Part shown: piece after piece, positions 24,988 through 34,130 of the stretch
Position numbering within the stretch: the stretch's first letter is position 1
Layout of the letters: each line of letters starts with the position of its first letter
Assembly (NCBI RefSeq): GCF_029892485.1
Contig: NZ_JARXVG010000012.1
Location: forward strand, 175,781-239,780
Direction of reading: 5' to 3'
Length of the DNA: 64,000 nucleotides
Origin: Variovorax boronicumulans
GTDB taxonomy: Bacteria > Pseudomonadota > Gammaproteobacteria > Burkholderiales > Burkholderiaceae_C
The notes under the pieces: generated by a model
Seen by the model: the letters and a program-made list of their open reading frames with translations, nothing else
Database searches by the model: none
Told to the model about the DNA's origin: nothing
Made by a program: the position numbers and the translations under genes

Positions 24988-25635
24988 ATGCGAAATCGCT
25001 CGCGCCGCACAGTGCGCACCCTCTCCCCTCTTCTCTGGCTGGCCCTGGCCATCGGCGCCAGCTCCGCCGTCGCCGCACCCGATTGCACCGTCGCCCTCTG
25101 GGGCGATTCGATCCTCTACGGCGGCTTCGGCGCGTCGACGACGAACCGCATCAAGGAGCCGCCGGCGGTCGCGCTCAAGCGCATCCGCCCCGCCTGGACG
25201 ATTGCCGACTACAGCATGCCGGGCGACAGCGCCCACAGGCGCCTGCCGAGTTTCGTGCTGCAACCGATGCCGGCACGCGTGGTGGTGCTGCAGTACGGCA
25301 TCAACGACGCCGGCAACCGCTATCCCTACCAACCCGCGCTGCGCGCGATGGTCGACTACGCCAAGGCCGCGGGCAAGACGCCGATCATCACCGGCCTCTC
25401 GCAGGTCAGGGCCGGCCGCATGCCGCTGCGCGACGAATACGACACCATCGCGCGGCGCGTGGCCAGCGAGGAAGGCGCATTGTTCGCCGACTGGGGCGCC
25501 GTGCGCTTCGATCCTGCCGACATGGCGGACGACATCCATCCCCTGCAGCCGTACAGCACGCGACTCGTCGAGCGGCTGGCGCTGGCGCTCGACGAAGTCG
25601 CGCCCGAATGTGCGGAGCCTGCCAGGCAGGGTTAG
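24988..25635 (+). CDS. Secreted SGNH/GDSL hydrolase
   Basis: A 215-residue exported hydrolase with a signal peptide to about residue 30 (cleavage near AVAA-PDC). The SGNH blocks are visible: GDSI with Ser41 nucleophile in LWGDSIL, a glycine in block II (SMPGDSA), GIND at 104-107 in block III and DDIHP at 181-185 supplying the catalytic Asp/His. GGGAGG ten bases before the ATG is a good Shine-Dalgarno sequence. Such proteins act as esterases, lysophospholipases or polysaccharide deacetylases; the substrate is not evident. It begins 67 bases after the tRNA. Confidence 0.85.
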   Translation: MRNRSRRTVRTLSPLLWLALAIGASSAVAAPDCTVALWGDSILYGGFGASTTNRIKEPPAVALKRIRPAWTIADYSMPGDSAHRRLPSFVLQPMPARVVVLQYGINDAGNRYPYQPALRAMVDYAKAAGKTPIITGLSQVRAGRMPLRDEYDTIARRVASEEGALFADWGAVRFDPADMADDIHPLQPYSTRLVERLALALDEVAPECAEPARQG

Positions 25636-25686
25636 ACCAGCGAACCGGTCACCTCGGTCGCGGTGACGACGAAGCGCATGGCGCCC

Positions 25687-26619
25687 TCAGGCGTCGGCGC
25701 GCAGGCCGGTGTGCACCGTCGGATGTGCAAGCCGCACGCGCAGCTCGCGCTTGAGCCGCGTGTTGTCGAGCCGGCGCGATTCGCCCATGAAGCTCAGCAG
25801 TTGCAGCGGCAACTGGCGCTGCGCCTCTTCGCGCGCCACGCGCGGCGGGCGCGGCATGCCGTAGAGATCGGCCGCCAGATCGACGTAGTCGCCCATGCGC
25901 AGCTCGGTGTCGTCCGAGGCATGGACGATGCGCTGCGGCCGGCCGCGGAACAGCGATGCAATGCAGGCCCGCGCCAGGTCGTCTGCATGGATGTGGCTGG
26001 TGTAAACGTCGTCCTCCCGCCGCAGCACCGGCGTGCCGCGCTGCAGGCGGCCTCGCGGTGTGCCGTTCTCGCGATCCGGCGCGTAGATACCGGGAATGCG
26101 CAGGATGCTCGCGCGCACGCCGGCGCTGCGGCCCAGCCAGCGCACGGCGCGCTCGGCGTCCACTCGGCGATGGGAGCGTGGCGTGTCGGGCTGCACGGCG
26201 CGTGTTTCGCTCACGCGGGCGCCGCCGCAATCACCGTACACGCCGCTGGTCGAGCCATAGACGAGGGTTGAGGGCACCGAGCGCAACCTCAGTGCGCGTG
26301 CCAGCGCCGTGGTGCGCTGGTCGCGCCACCAGGCGGTGCCGCCATCTCGCGCGGGCGGCGCCAGATGCAGCACCCGCGTCGCGATGCCCGCCAGCCGGCG
26401 CAGCGTGGCCGGATCGTCCAGGTTGCCCACCAGCGGGCGGATACCGGCCTTGCGCAGCGCGGCGACCCGCTCGGCCGAGGACGTGAGCGCCACCAGCTGC
26501 ATGCGGCCGCGCAGGTCGCGCGCCACCCGCTGGCCGACGTCGCCGCAACCGACGATCAGGAGGCGCTCGCGCCGGAACCGCGCCGGCAGCGCGCCGGAGG
26601 GGCTATTGATTGAAGGCAA
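25687..26619 (-). CDS. NAD(P)-binding epimerase/dehydratase-like protein (SDR, YeeZ type)
   Basis: A 310-residue protein of the extended-SDR fold. The Rossmann motif is LLIVGCGDVGQRVARDL near residue 20; VYGSTSGVYGDC is the region of the catalytic serine and tyrosine, but the usual YxxxK is not evident (HRRVDAERAV lies there). This matches the YeeZ group of uncertain function. The start is read as the TTG at 26619, which follows AGG with suitable spacing; an upstream ATG at 26688 would overlap the divergent reductase gene. Function is therefore a fold assignment only. Confidence 0.7.
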   Translation of the reverse strand: MPSINSPSGALPARFRRERLLIVGCGDVGQRVARDLRGRMQLVALTSSAERVAALRKAGIRPLVGNLDDPATLRRLAGIATRVLHLAPPARDGGTAWWRDQRTTALARALRLRSVPSTLVYGSTSGVYGDCGGARVSETRAVQPDTPRSHRRVDAERAVRWLGRSAGVRASILRIPGIYAPDRENGTPRGRLQRGTPVLRREDDVYTSHIHADDLARACIASLFRGRPQRIVHASDDTELRMGDYVDLAADLYGMPRPPRVAREEAQRQLPLQLLSFMGESRRLDNTRLKRELRVRLAHPTVHTGLRADA

Positions 26620-26675
26620 AATCCTGTTCCCTTTCCGTTTCAGACCCAGGCTGAAAAACAAGCCGAAGAATACAG

Positions 26676-27740
26676 ATGACTGCTGCACCGCCGCACGAAG
26701 CCGGCTTTTCCATCACCGTCGAACCCAGCGGGCGCCATTTCGTGGTTCACGGCGACGAAACCATCCTCGCAGCCGGCATCCGTCAAGGCATCGGCCTGCC
26801 CTATGGCTGCAAGGACGGCGCCTGCGGCTCCTGCAAGTGCAAGAAGCTCTCGGGCGAGGTCACCCTCGGTCCCCATCAGAGCAAGGCCCTGAGCGCCGAG
26901 GAGCAGCTCGCAGGCTACGTGCTGACCTGCTGCGCCCACGCCACCAGCGACGTGGTGCTCGAATCCCGCCAGGTCACCGAGGCCGGGGCGCTGCCGATCC
27001 GCAAGATGCCGGTGCGCGTGCTGGCCCTCACGCGGCAATCGCACGACGTGATGATGCTGCGCCTGCAGCTTCCGGCGGGCGAGCCGCTGCAGTTCCATGC
27101 GGGCCAGTACGTGGAGTTCATCCTGCGCGACGGCGCACGGCGCAGCTATTCGATGGCCAATGCGCCGCACACGCTGGCCCAGCCGGGCACGGGCATCGAG
27201 TTGCACCTGAGGCACCTGCCGGGAGGCAAGTTCACCGACCACGTGTTCGGCGTCATGAAGGAAAAGGAAATCCTGCGCATCGAAGGCCCCTTCGGCAGCT
27301 TCTTCCTGCGCGAGGACTCCGACAAGCCGATGATCCTGCTGGCCTCGGGCACGGGCTTCGCGCCGATCAAGGCGCTGCTGGAGCACATGAAGTTCAAGGG
27401 CATCGAGCGGCCCGCCACGCTCTACTGGGGCGGCCGCCGCCCGGAAGACCTGTACATGGACGAATGGGTGCGCGGCCAGTTGGCCCAGATGCCGAACCTG
27501 CGCTACGTGCCCGTGATCTCCAATGCCACGCCCGACGACAACTGGACCGGCCGCACCGGCTTCGTCCACCAGGCGGTGCTGGAAGACTTCGCCGACCTCT
27601 CGGGCCACCAGGTCTATGCCTGCGGCGCGCCCATCGTGGTCGACTCGGCCAAGCGCGACTATGTGGCGCTGGCAGGCCTGCCCGAAGACGAATTCTTTGC
27701 CGACGCCTTCACCACAGAGGCCGACAAGGCGCTGCCCTGA
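26676..27740 (+). CDS. 2Fe-2S/FAD/NAD(P)H reductase (AscD/phenol hydroxylase reductase type)
   Basis: A 354-residue one-chain electron-transfer flavoprotein. Residues 10-95 are a plant-type ferredoxin with Cys45, Cys50, Cys53 and Cys85 or Cys86 as cluster ligands. Residues ~105-205 bind FAD (RRSYSMANAP), and the last part binds NAD(P)H (LLASGTGFAPIKALLEH and VYACGAPIVV). Homologues are annotated as CDP-6-deoxy-L-threo-D-glycero-4-hexulose-3-dehydrase reductase, but the partner dehydrase is not here. In Burkholderiales such orphan genes may serve other oxygenases. A Bug receptor gene follows after 24 bases. Confidence 0.87.
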   Translation: MTAAPPHEAGFSITVEPSGRHFVVHGDETILAAGIRQGIGLPYGCKDGACGSCKCKKLSGEVTLGPHQSKALSAEEQLAGYVLTCCAHATSDVVLESRQVTEAGALPIRKMPVRVLALTRQSHDVMMLRLQLPAGEPLQFHAGQYVEFILRDGARRSYSMANAPHTLAQPGTGIELHLRHLPGGKFTDHVFGVMKEKEILRIEGPFGSFFLREDSDKPMILLASGTGFAPIKALLEHMKFKGIERPATLYWGGRRPEDLYMDEWVRGQLAQMPNLRYVPVISNATPDDNWTGRTGFVHQAVLEDFADLSGHQVYACGAPIVVDSAKRDYVALAGLPEDEFFADAFTTEADKALP

Positions 27741-27764
27741 TTTTTTCCTCAGAGACAAAGAAGA

Positions 27765-28739
27765 ATGAAAACGAGACGCTTCCTCCTCACCCTGCTCGCA
27801 GGCGCCGCAACCCTCGCCGCGGGACACGCCACGGCCCAGCAGCAGCGTCCCATCCGCCTCGTCGTGCCCTACGCCGCTGGCGGCCCGATCGACGTCACCG
27901 CGCGCATGCTGGCCGAGCGCGTCAAGGACGTGCTGGGCCCGGTCATCATCGACAACAAGCCGGGTGCGGGTGGCAACATCGGCGCCGACATCGTGGCCAA
28001 GGCGCCGCCGGACGGCCTCACCATCGGCATCGCCGCCACCGCCACCAATGCGGTCAACCCCTGGCTCTATAGCAAGATCCCGTTCAACGCCGCGACCGAT
28101 TTCGCGCCGATCACGCAGATGGTCCGCGTGCCCAACGTGCTGGTGATGAACGCCGAGACGGCCAAGCGCCTGAATATCAACTCGGTGGCCGACCTGATCC
28201 GCTATGCCAAGGCCAACCCCGCCAAGCTCAACTACGGCAGCGGCGGCAACGGCAGCGCCGGGCACCTGGCGGGCGAGCTGTTCAAAAAGGAAGCGGGCAT
28301 CTTCGCACTGCACATTCCGTACAACGGCGGCAACCCGGCGCAGCTGGCGCTGATCTCGGGGCAGGTCGATTTCAACTTCGACAACCTCGCGACCGCGGCG
28401 CCGAACATCCGCTCGGGCAAGCTGAAGGCAATTGCGGTGACGACGCTGGAGCGCAGCGCCTCGCTGCCCGAGGTGCCGACAGTGGCAACCACGCTCAAGG
28501 GCTTCTCGATCGATACGTGGTGGGGCCTGGTCGCGCCGGCGGGCACGCCGCACGACGTGGTCGTGAAGCTGAACCAGGCCTTCGTCGCCGCGCTGAACGC
28601 GCCGGAAACGAAGACCCGTTTTGCATCGCTGCTGGCCGAGCCGGTGGGCAATTCGTCGGAACAGTTCGGCGCTTTCATGAAGACCGAACTCGCAAAATAC
28701 GAGAAGGTGGTCAAGGCCACCGGCGCAAAGGTCGACTGA
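27765..28739 (+). CDS. Bug/TctC-family periplasmic solute-binding protein
   Basis: A 324-residue periplasmic receptor with a Sec-type signal peptide (MKTRR, hydrophobic core, cleavage near ATA-QQQ at ~24). The mature start IRLVVPYAAGGPIDVTARML and DNKPGAGGNIGADIVAKAPPDG loop are diagnostic. No TctAB permease is near. It lies 24 bases after the iron-sulfur reductase and may be cotranscribed with it. The ligand is unknown and is probably a carboxylate. Confidence 0.9.
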   Translation: MKTRRFLLTLLAGAATLAAGHATAQQQRPIRLVVPYAAGGPIDVTARMLAERVKDVLGPVIIDNKPGAGGNIGADIVAKAPPDGLTIGIAATATNAVNPWLYSKIPFNAATDFAPITQMVRVPNVLVMNAETAKRLNINSVADLIRYAKANPAKLNYGSGGNGSAGHLAGELFKKEAGIFALHIPYNGGNPAQLALISGQVDFNFDNLATAAPNIRSGKLKAIAVTTLERSASLPEVPTVATTLKGFSIDTWWGLVAPAGTPHDVVVKLNQAFVAALNAPETKTRFASLLAEPVGNSSEQFGAFMKTELAKYEKVVKATGAKVD

Positions 28740-28746
28740 TACGAAA

Positions 28747-28806
28747 CCGTTCGGGCTGAGCCTGTCGAAGCCTCGCGCGGCGCTTCGACAAGCTCAGCGT
28801 GAACGG
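28747..28806. repeat. REP-like palindromic repeat, hairpin form
   Basis: Two inverted arms, 28747-28770 and 28783-28806, built on the word CTTCGACAAGCTCAGC/GCTGAGCCTGTCGAAG, with a 12-base GC-rich spacer. The same arms reappear at 52355-52436. It sits between the convergent Bug receptor and livF genes and could stop transcription from both sides. This word is widespread in proteobacterial intergenic regions from my recollection. Confidence 0.8.
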
Positions 28807-28857
28807 ATTGATCGGCCCGAGCGCAACGCTGTCAACGCGGCCGCCAGGGGCCGCCGC

Positions 28858-29637
28858 TTATTCGCCCAGATACGCCGCGCGAACTCGCGGGTCGCGCAGC
28901 AGCTCCTTGGCGTCGCCGTCCATCGTGATGAGCCCGGACTCCATCACGTAGCCACGGTCGGCCAGTTGCAGTGCGCGGTTGGCGTTCTGCTCCACCAGCA
29001 GGATCGTGACGCCCTGCGCGGCCACGGTCTGCACCACCTCGAAGATCTTGTCGCACATGATCGGCGACAGGCCCATGGTGGGTTCATCGAGCAGCAGCAC
29101 CTTGGGGCGCGCCATCAGCGCGCGGCCCATGGCGAGCATCTGCTGCTCGCCGCCCGACATCGTGCCGGCCAGCTGGTCCTTGCGCTCGCGCAGGCGCGGG
29201 AAGGTGACGAACACGCGCTCCATGTCGCTCGCGATGCCAGCCTTGTCGTTGCGGATGTAGGCGCCGATCTGCAGGTTCTCGGTGATCGTCATGCGCGTGA
29301 AGACGCCGCGGCCTTCGGGCACCATCACGAGGCCTTCGCCCACCAGGTCCCAGGCGCCGCGGCCCTTGATGCTGCGGCCGAGGAATTCGATGTTGCCCGC
29401 GCCCGCAGGCAGCGTGCCGGTGATCGCCTTCATGGTGGTGGTCTTGCCGGCGCCGTTGGAGCCGATCAGCGAGACCAGCTCGCCCTCGCGCACCTCGAAA
29501 TCCACGCCCTTGACGGCCTGGATGCCGCCGTAGCCGACCTTCAGGCCGCTGACCTTGAGCAGCGTCTTGCCGGCCGCCTTTGCCTGCACCGCGGTGGCGC
29601 GGGTTTCTTCTTCGCTCGTCATCGTTGCTGTGCTCAT
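28858..29637 (-). CDS. livF: Branched-chain amino acid ABC transporter ATPase
   Basis: Second ATPase of a Liv-type importer, 259 residues. Walker A GSNGAGKTTT near 59-68, signature SGGEQQMLAMGRAL, Walker B VLLLDEPTMG, and the family ending EVVQTVAAQGVTILLVEQN are clear. A ~25-residue hydrophilic N-terminal extension precedes the domain. It starts one base after the livG stop and is the last gene of the livHMGF operon. The importer could serve branched-chain amino acids, urea or amides; the missing binding protein leaves this open. Confidence 0.93.
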   Translation of the reverse strand: MSTATMTSEEETRATAVQAKAAGKTLLKVSGLKVGYGGIQAVKGVDFEVREGELVSLIGSNGAGKTTTMKAITGTLPAGAGNIEFLGRSIKGRGAWDLVGEGLVMVPEGRGVFTRMTITENLQIGAYIRNDKAGIASDMERVFVTFPRLRERKDQLAGTMSGGEQQMLAMGRALMARPKVLLLDEPTMGLSPIMCDKIFEVVQTVAAQGVTILLVEQNANRALQLADRGYVMESGLITMDGDAKELLRDPRVRAAYLGE

Positions 29638-29638
29638 T

Positions 29639-30418
29639 TCAATGGCCCCCCGTTCCGAGGTAAGCCTCGATCACTTTTTCGTTCTTCTGCACGTCGGCCG
29701 GCGTGCCCTCGGCAATCTGCTTGCCGTAGTCGAGCACGGTCACGCGATCGCACAGGCCCATGATGAGCTTGACGTCGTGCTCGATAATCAGGATCGTGCG
29801 GTCGTCCTTGCGGATGCGGTCGATCAGTTCGCGCAGCAGCACCTTTTCGGTCGAGTTCATGCCGGCGGCCGGCTCGTCGAGGGCAATGAGTTGCGGGTCG
29901 GTGGCCAGCGCGCGCGCGATTTCGAGGCGGCGCTGGTCGCCGTAGCTCAGCGTACGCGCCTTGTAGTCGGCGAACTTGCCGATGCCCACGTAGTCGAGCA
30001 GCTCGTGCGCGCGGTCGGCAATGGCTTTTTCCTCGGCCTTGAAGCTGCTGGTGCGCAGCATTGCGCCGAACACACCCGAATGGGTGCGGATGTGGCGCCC
30101 GACCATCACGTTCTCCAGCGCCGTCATTTCGGCGAAGAGGCGGATGTTCTGGAAGGTGCGCGCGATACCGGCCTTGGCCACTTCGTGCACCGCCGTTGGC
30201 TGGTAGGGCTTGCCGGCCAGCTCGAAGGTGCCGCTGTCGGGCGTGTAGAGCCCGGTGATCACGTTGAAGAAGGTGGTCTTGCCGGCGCCGTTCGGGCCGA
30301 TCAGGCCGTAGACCTGTCCGCGCTTGATGGTGATGCCGACATCGGAGAGGGCCTGCAGCCCGCCGAAGCGCTTGGAGATGCCGCGAACGTCGAGGATGGT
30401 GTCTGTGGTGGTCGTCAT
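29639..30418 (-). CDS. livG: Branched-chain amino acid ABC transporter ATPase
   Basis: First ATPase of the Liv importer, 259 residues. Walker A GPNGAGKTTF, signature LSYGDQRRLEIARAL, Walker B LIALDEPAAG and the LivG-typical NSTEKVLLRELIDRIRKD follow in order. The ATG at 30418 is preferred over a GTG at 30439 because AAGGAG lies nine bases before it. livM ends 17 bases upstream. Confidence 0.93.
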   Translation of the reverse strand: MTTTTDTILDVRGISKRFGGLQALSDVGITIKRGQVYGLIGPNGAGKTTFFNVITGLYTPDSGTFELAGKPYQPTAVHEVAKAGIARTFQNIRLFAEMTALENVMVGRHIRTHSGVFGAMLRTSSFKAEEKAIADRAHELLDYVGIGKFADYKARTLSYGDQRRLEIARALATDPQLIALDEPAAGMNSTEKVLLRELIDRIRKDDRTILIIEHDVKLIMGLCDRVTVLDYGKQIAEGTPADVQKNEKVIEAYLGTGGH

Positions 30419-30435
30419 GTCTTGTTCTCCTTGGC

Positions 30436-31644
30436 TCACGGATTGATCGACATGGGACGCTCGGCACCGCCAGGCAACTCATCGGCGGGCGAATCGATGC
30501 CCGGTGCGTGGGTCTGCAGCGAGCCAGGCGCGACGGCGGCATGGGTCGGGTCGACGGGAACGCCGCCCTTCTTCGTCAGCGTCTTGCCATGCTCGGGCGA
30601 GGGCCAGAGGCCGCGCGGCCGCACCAGCATGATGATGATCATCGCGAGCGCAATGAAGAGCTGGCGCAGGATGGACGCATCCAGGCGCCCGTCGGTCAGC
30701 GACTGCAGCGGGCCGGCCACGTAGCGCAGCACTTCGGGCAATGCCGCCAGCAGCACCGCGCCGAGGATGACGCCGGGCAGGTGCCCGATGCCGCCCAGCA
30801 CCACCATGGCCACGATCATCACCGACTCCATCAGGCTGAAGGACTCGGGCGACACGAAGCCCTGGAAGGCCGCGAACATCGCGCCGGAGACGCCGCCGAA
30901 GCTCGCGCCCATGCCGAAGGCCAGCAGCTTCATGTTGCGGGTGTTGATGCCCATCGCCTTGGCGGCGATTTCGTCTTCACGGATGGCCATCCAGGCGCGG
31001 CCGATGCGCGAGACCTGCAGGCGGTGCGAAATGATGATGGTGGCGATCACCAAGGCCAGGAACAGGTAGTAGTACAGCGACACCGAGGAGATGGTGAAGC
31101 CGTCGAACTTCCAGGCCTTGCCGAGGTCCAGGCCCCAGAACTTGATCGAGTCGATCGCGGTGATGCCCTTGGGACCGTTGGTGATGTTCACCGGCTGGTC
31201 CAGGTTGTTCAGGAACACGCGGATGATTTCGCCGAAGCCGAGCGTGACGATCGCAAGGTAGTCGCCGCGCAGCTTGAGCGTGGGCGCGCCCAGCATCACG
31301 CCGAGCACGCCGGCCACCACGAGCGCAAGCGGAATCACGATGAGCAGCGAGGTATGCAGCCCGTTCGGGAACATGGCCTTGAACCACGGGAAGGTCTCGG
31401 TCAGGTGCGACGAGCCCATGAGCGCGAAGAGGTAGGCGCCCACCGCGAAGAAGGCGACGTAGCCCAGGTCGAGCAGGCCCGCGTAGCCCACCACGATGTT
31501 GAGGCCCAGGGCCAGCAGCACGTAGAGCAAGGCGATGTCGGCGATGCGCACCCAGGCGTTGCCCTGCATCTGCAGCAGCAGGGGCAGCGCAAGCACCGCG
31601 ATGGCGCCGATGACGTAGAGAGCGAGGTTTTTGCTGTTCTTCAT
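30436..31644 (-). CDS. livM: Branched-chain amino acid ABC transporter permease
   Basis: Inner-membrane permease of 402 residues with about ten hydrophobic helices, starting with a membrane segment at residues 8-28. The family signatures VGYAGLLDLGYVAFFAVGAY and AKAMGINTRNMKLLAFGMGA (the EAA-like loop) are present. A hydrophilic Pro-rich tail of about 60 residues follows the last helix. AAGGAG precedes the ATG by eight bases. It pairs with LivH. Confidence 0.93.
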   Translation of the reverse strand: MKNSKNLALYVIGAIAVLALPLLLQMQGNAWVRIADIALLYVLLALGLNIVVGYAGLLDLGYVAFFAVGAYLFALMGSSHLTETFPWFKAMFPNGLHTSLLIVIPLALVVAGVLGVMLGAPTLKLRGDYLAIVTLGFGEIIRVFLNNLDQPVNITNGPKGITAIDSIKFWGLDLGKAWKFDGFTISSVSLYYYLFLALVIATIIISHRLQVSRIGRAWMAIREDEIAAKAMGINTRNMKLLAFGMGASFGGVSGAMFAAFQGFVSPESFSLMESVMIVAMVVLGGIGHLPGVILGAVLLAALPEVLRYVAGPLQSLTDGRLDASILRQLFIALAMIIIMLVRPRGLWPSPEHGKTLTKKGGVPVDPTHAAVAPGSLQTHAPGIDSPADELPGGAERPMSINP

Positions 31645-31654
31645 GTCTCGCTCC

Positions 31655-32584
31655 TTAGGCACGGTCTGCCACGCGTTCGCCGAGCAGGCCCGACGGTCGC
31701 AGGGTGAGCATGACGATCAGCACGATGAACGCGAAGATGTCGCTGTAGTTGCTGCCCAGCACGCCACCCGTGAGGGTGCCGATGTAGCCGGAGCCGATGG
31801 CCTCGATGAGACCCAGAAGGATGCCGCCGACCACTGCACCGGCGAGGTTGCCGATGCCGCCGAAGACCGCTGCGGTGAAGGCCTTCAGGCCGGGCAGGAA
31901 GCCCATCGCGTGTTGCGCGATGCCGTAGTTGGAGGCATACATCACACCGGCGATGGCCGCGAGCACGGCGCCGATGATGAAGGTGGCCGAGATGACCATG
32001 TCGGGTCGGATGCCCATGAGCGCGGCGACGCGCGGGTTCTCCGCGGTGGCGCGCATGGCGCGCCCGAGCTTGGTGTAGTTGACCAGCCACATCAGCACCA
32101 CGAGCGAGAACGCGGTGACGGAGAGGATCATGACCTGCGTGGGCGAGATCACGGCGCCGCCCACGTGGATGGGGTCGGTCGGCAGCAGGTTGGGGTAGGC
32201 CTTGTTGGTCGGCTTCCAGATGATCATGGCCAGCGTCTGCAGCAGGATCGACATGCCGATGGCCGTGATGAGCGGCGCGAGCTTGGGGCTGTTGCGCAGC
32301 GGCCGGTAGGCCACTTTCTCGATCACGAAATTGAGCGTCGCCGCGACGATGCAGGCAATGATCAATGCAATGAGAAGGATCAGCCAGCCCGGCGTGTTGG
32401 GCATGCCGTCCTTCATGAGGCCGATGATGGTCCAGCTTGTGAGAGCCCCCACCATCAGCACTTCTCCGTGCGCAAAGTTGATGAGGTTGATGATGCCGTA
32501 CACCATGGTGTAGCCCAAGGCTATCAAGGCATACATGCTGCCGAGAACCAGACCGTTGATGATCTGCTGCAGCAATATTTCCAT
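31655..32584 (-). CDS. livH: Branched-chain amino acid ABC transporter permease
   Basis: Inner-membrane permease of 309 residues. It opens with the hallmark LLQQIINGLVLGSMYALIAL and GYTMVYGIINLINFAHGE; the cytoplasmic loop is GRAMRATAENPRVAALMGI. The ATG at 32584 begins exactly at that hallmark. It is first in the operon. The 241 bases upstream to rarA hold no gene and must carry the promoter; I see no sharp -35/-10 pair. No LivJ/LivK-type binding protein is within the window. Confidence 0.94.
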   Translation of the reverse strand: MEILLQQIINGLVLGSMYALIALGYTMVYGIINLINFAHGEVLMVGALTSWTIIGLMKDGMPNTPGWLILLIALIIACIVAATLNFVIEKVAYRPLRNSPKLAPLITAIGMSILLQTLAMIIWKPTNKAYPNLLPTDPIHVGGAVISPTQVMILSVTAFSLVVLMWLVNYTKLGRAMRATAENPRVAALMGIRPDMVISATFIIGAVLAAIAGVMYASNYGIAQHAMGFLPGLKAFTAAVFGGIGNLAGAVVGGILLGLIEAIGSGYIGTLTGGVLGSNYSDIFAFIVLIVMLTLRPSGLLGERVADRA

Positions 32585-32825
32585 AACGCGATTTCCTATG
32601 TGTTGCACCGTTGCGGGGTGCCATTCACCCACCGTGGCACCGGTTTGGCGCCCTTGGCTTGACAAGCAAAAAACCAGCCAACATGTGTCGCTGGCAGATT
32701 TGTGGGCGGGATTGTAAGCACGCGCCAGCGCTGATTCGGTGCGCAGCGACCGGGGTTTACCCGCTCACGCCATGCTGTATGGGCGTAAGTTCATGCGCGG
32801 CGTGCGCATGGCGTGCAGGCGAGTA

Positions 32826-34118
32826 TCAGCCGCCCTTTTCAGCGTTCAGCCGGCGCAGTTCGCGCAGCTTTTCCGCGATGCGGATCTCCAGACCGCGCTC
32901 CACCGGCTCGTAGAAGACCTGGCCTTCCAGGCCTTCGGGAAGGTAGTTCTCGCCCGCGGCGAAGCCGCCCGCCTCGTCGTGCGCATAGCGGTAGCCTTTG
33001 CCGTAGTCGAGCTCCTTCATGAGCTTGGTGGGCGCATTGCGCAGGTGCATGGGCACCGGTCGCGTGCTGTCCTTCTTGATGAGGGCGCGCACCGCGTTGT
33101 AGGCCTTGTAGACCGCGTTCGACTTGGGCGCGATCGCGAGGTACACGACGCATTCGGCCAGCGCGAGTTCGCCCTCGGGCGTGCCCAGGCGCTCGTAGAC
33201 CTCCGCCGCATCGAGCGCCAGGCGCAGCGCGCGCGGATCGGCCAGGCCGATGTCCTCGCTCGCCATGCGCACAAGGCGGCGCGCCATGTAGCGCGGGTCG
33301 GCACCGCCGTCGAGCATGCGCACGAACCAGTAGAGCGCCGCATCGGGATCGCTGCCGCGTACCGATTTGTGCAGCGCGCTGATGGTGTCGTAGAACTGCT
33401 CGCCGCCCTTGTCGTAGCGCCGCATGCGCTCGCCGAGCACGCGCAGCAGCCATTCGTCGCCGATGCTTTCGAGCTTCTCGGCGTGGGCCGCGACGGCCAG
33501 CGTCTCGAGCGTGTTGAGCAGGCGGCGCGCGTCGCCGTCGGCATAGGCCACAAGACGGTCGATGGCCGCGCCGTCGATGGCCGGGACCGCCTGGATCGAC
33601 TGCGCCTTGGCGACGATCTGCTTGAGATCGCTCTCCGTGAGCGGCTGCAGCACGTACACCGCAGCCCGCGACAGCAAGGCCGAGTTGACCTCGAACGAGG
33701 GGTTTTCGGTGGTCGCGCCGATGAAGGTGAAAAGCCCCGACTCCACGTGCGGCAGGAAGGCGTCCTGCTGGCTCTTGTTGAAGCGGTGCACCTCGTCGAC
33801 GAAGACGATGGTGCGCCGCTGCTCCAGGCCGTCGCGTGCGGCCGTGGCACGCTCGACGGCCTCGCGGATGTCCTTCACGCCGCCCAACACCGCGCTGATG
33901 CTCAGGAACTGTGCATCGAAGGCATCGGCCATCAGCCGCGCGATGGTGGTCTTGCCGGTGCCCGGTGGCCCCCAGAGGATGCAGGAATGCGGCTGCCCCG
34001 ATTCGAAGGCGATGCGCAGCGACATGCCCGGGCCGAGCAGGTGCTGCTGGCCGATCACTTCGCCGAGCGTCTTCGGGCGAAGGCGCTCGGCAAGGGGTTG
34101 GTGGGAACTGGTGGCCAA
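32826..34118 (-). CDS. rarA: Replication-associated recombination protein A (MgsA/RarA)
   Basis: AAA+ ATPase of the clamp-loader family that acts at stalled replication forks. The 430-residue protein has Walker A GPPGTGKT at 50-57, Walker B VFVDEVH at 105-111, sensor-1 GATTENPSFEVN, and the RarA C-terminal tetramerisation part with DALYWFVRMLDGGADPRY. The start is a TTG at 34118; it is the only reasonable start, since an in-frame stop (that of lolA) lies just upstream. The ftsK-lolA-rarA order is common in Burkholderiales. Confidence 0.93.
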   Translation of the reverse strand: MATSSHQPLAERLRPKTLGEVIGQQHLLGPGMSLRIAFESGQPHSCILWGPPGTGKTTIARLMADAFDAQFLSISAVLGGVKDIREAVERATAARDGLEQRRTIVFVDEVHRFNKSQQDAFLPHVESGLFTFIGATTENPSFEVNSALLSRAAVYVLQPLTESDLKQIVAKAQSIQAVPAIDGAAIDRLVAYADGDARRLLNTLETLAVAAHAEKLESIGDEWLLRVLGERMRRYDKGGEQFYDTISALHKSVRGSDPDAALYWFVRMLDGGADPRYMARRLVRMASEDIGLADPRALRLALDAAEVYERLGTPEGELALAECVVYLAIAPKSNAVYKAYNAVRALIKKDSTRPVPMHLRNAPTKLMKELDYGKGYRYAHDEAGGFAAGENYLPEGLEGQVFYEPVERGLEIRIAEKLRELRRLNAEKGG

Positions 34119-34130
34119 ACCTTGGGGTGG

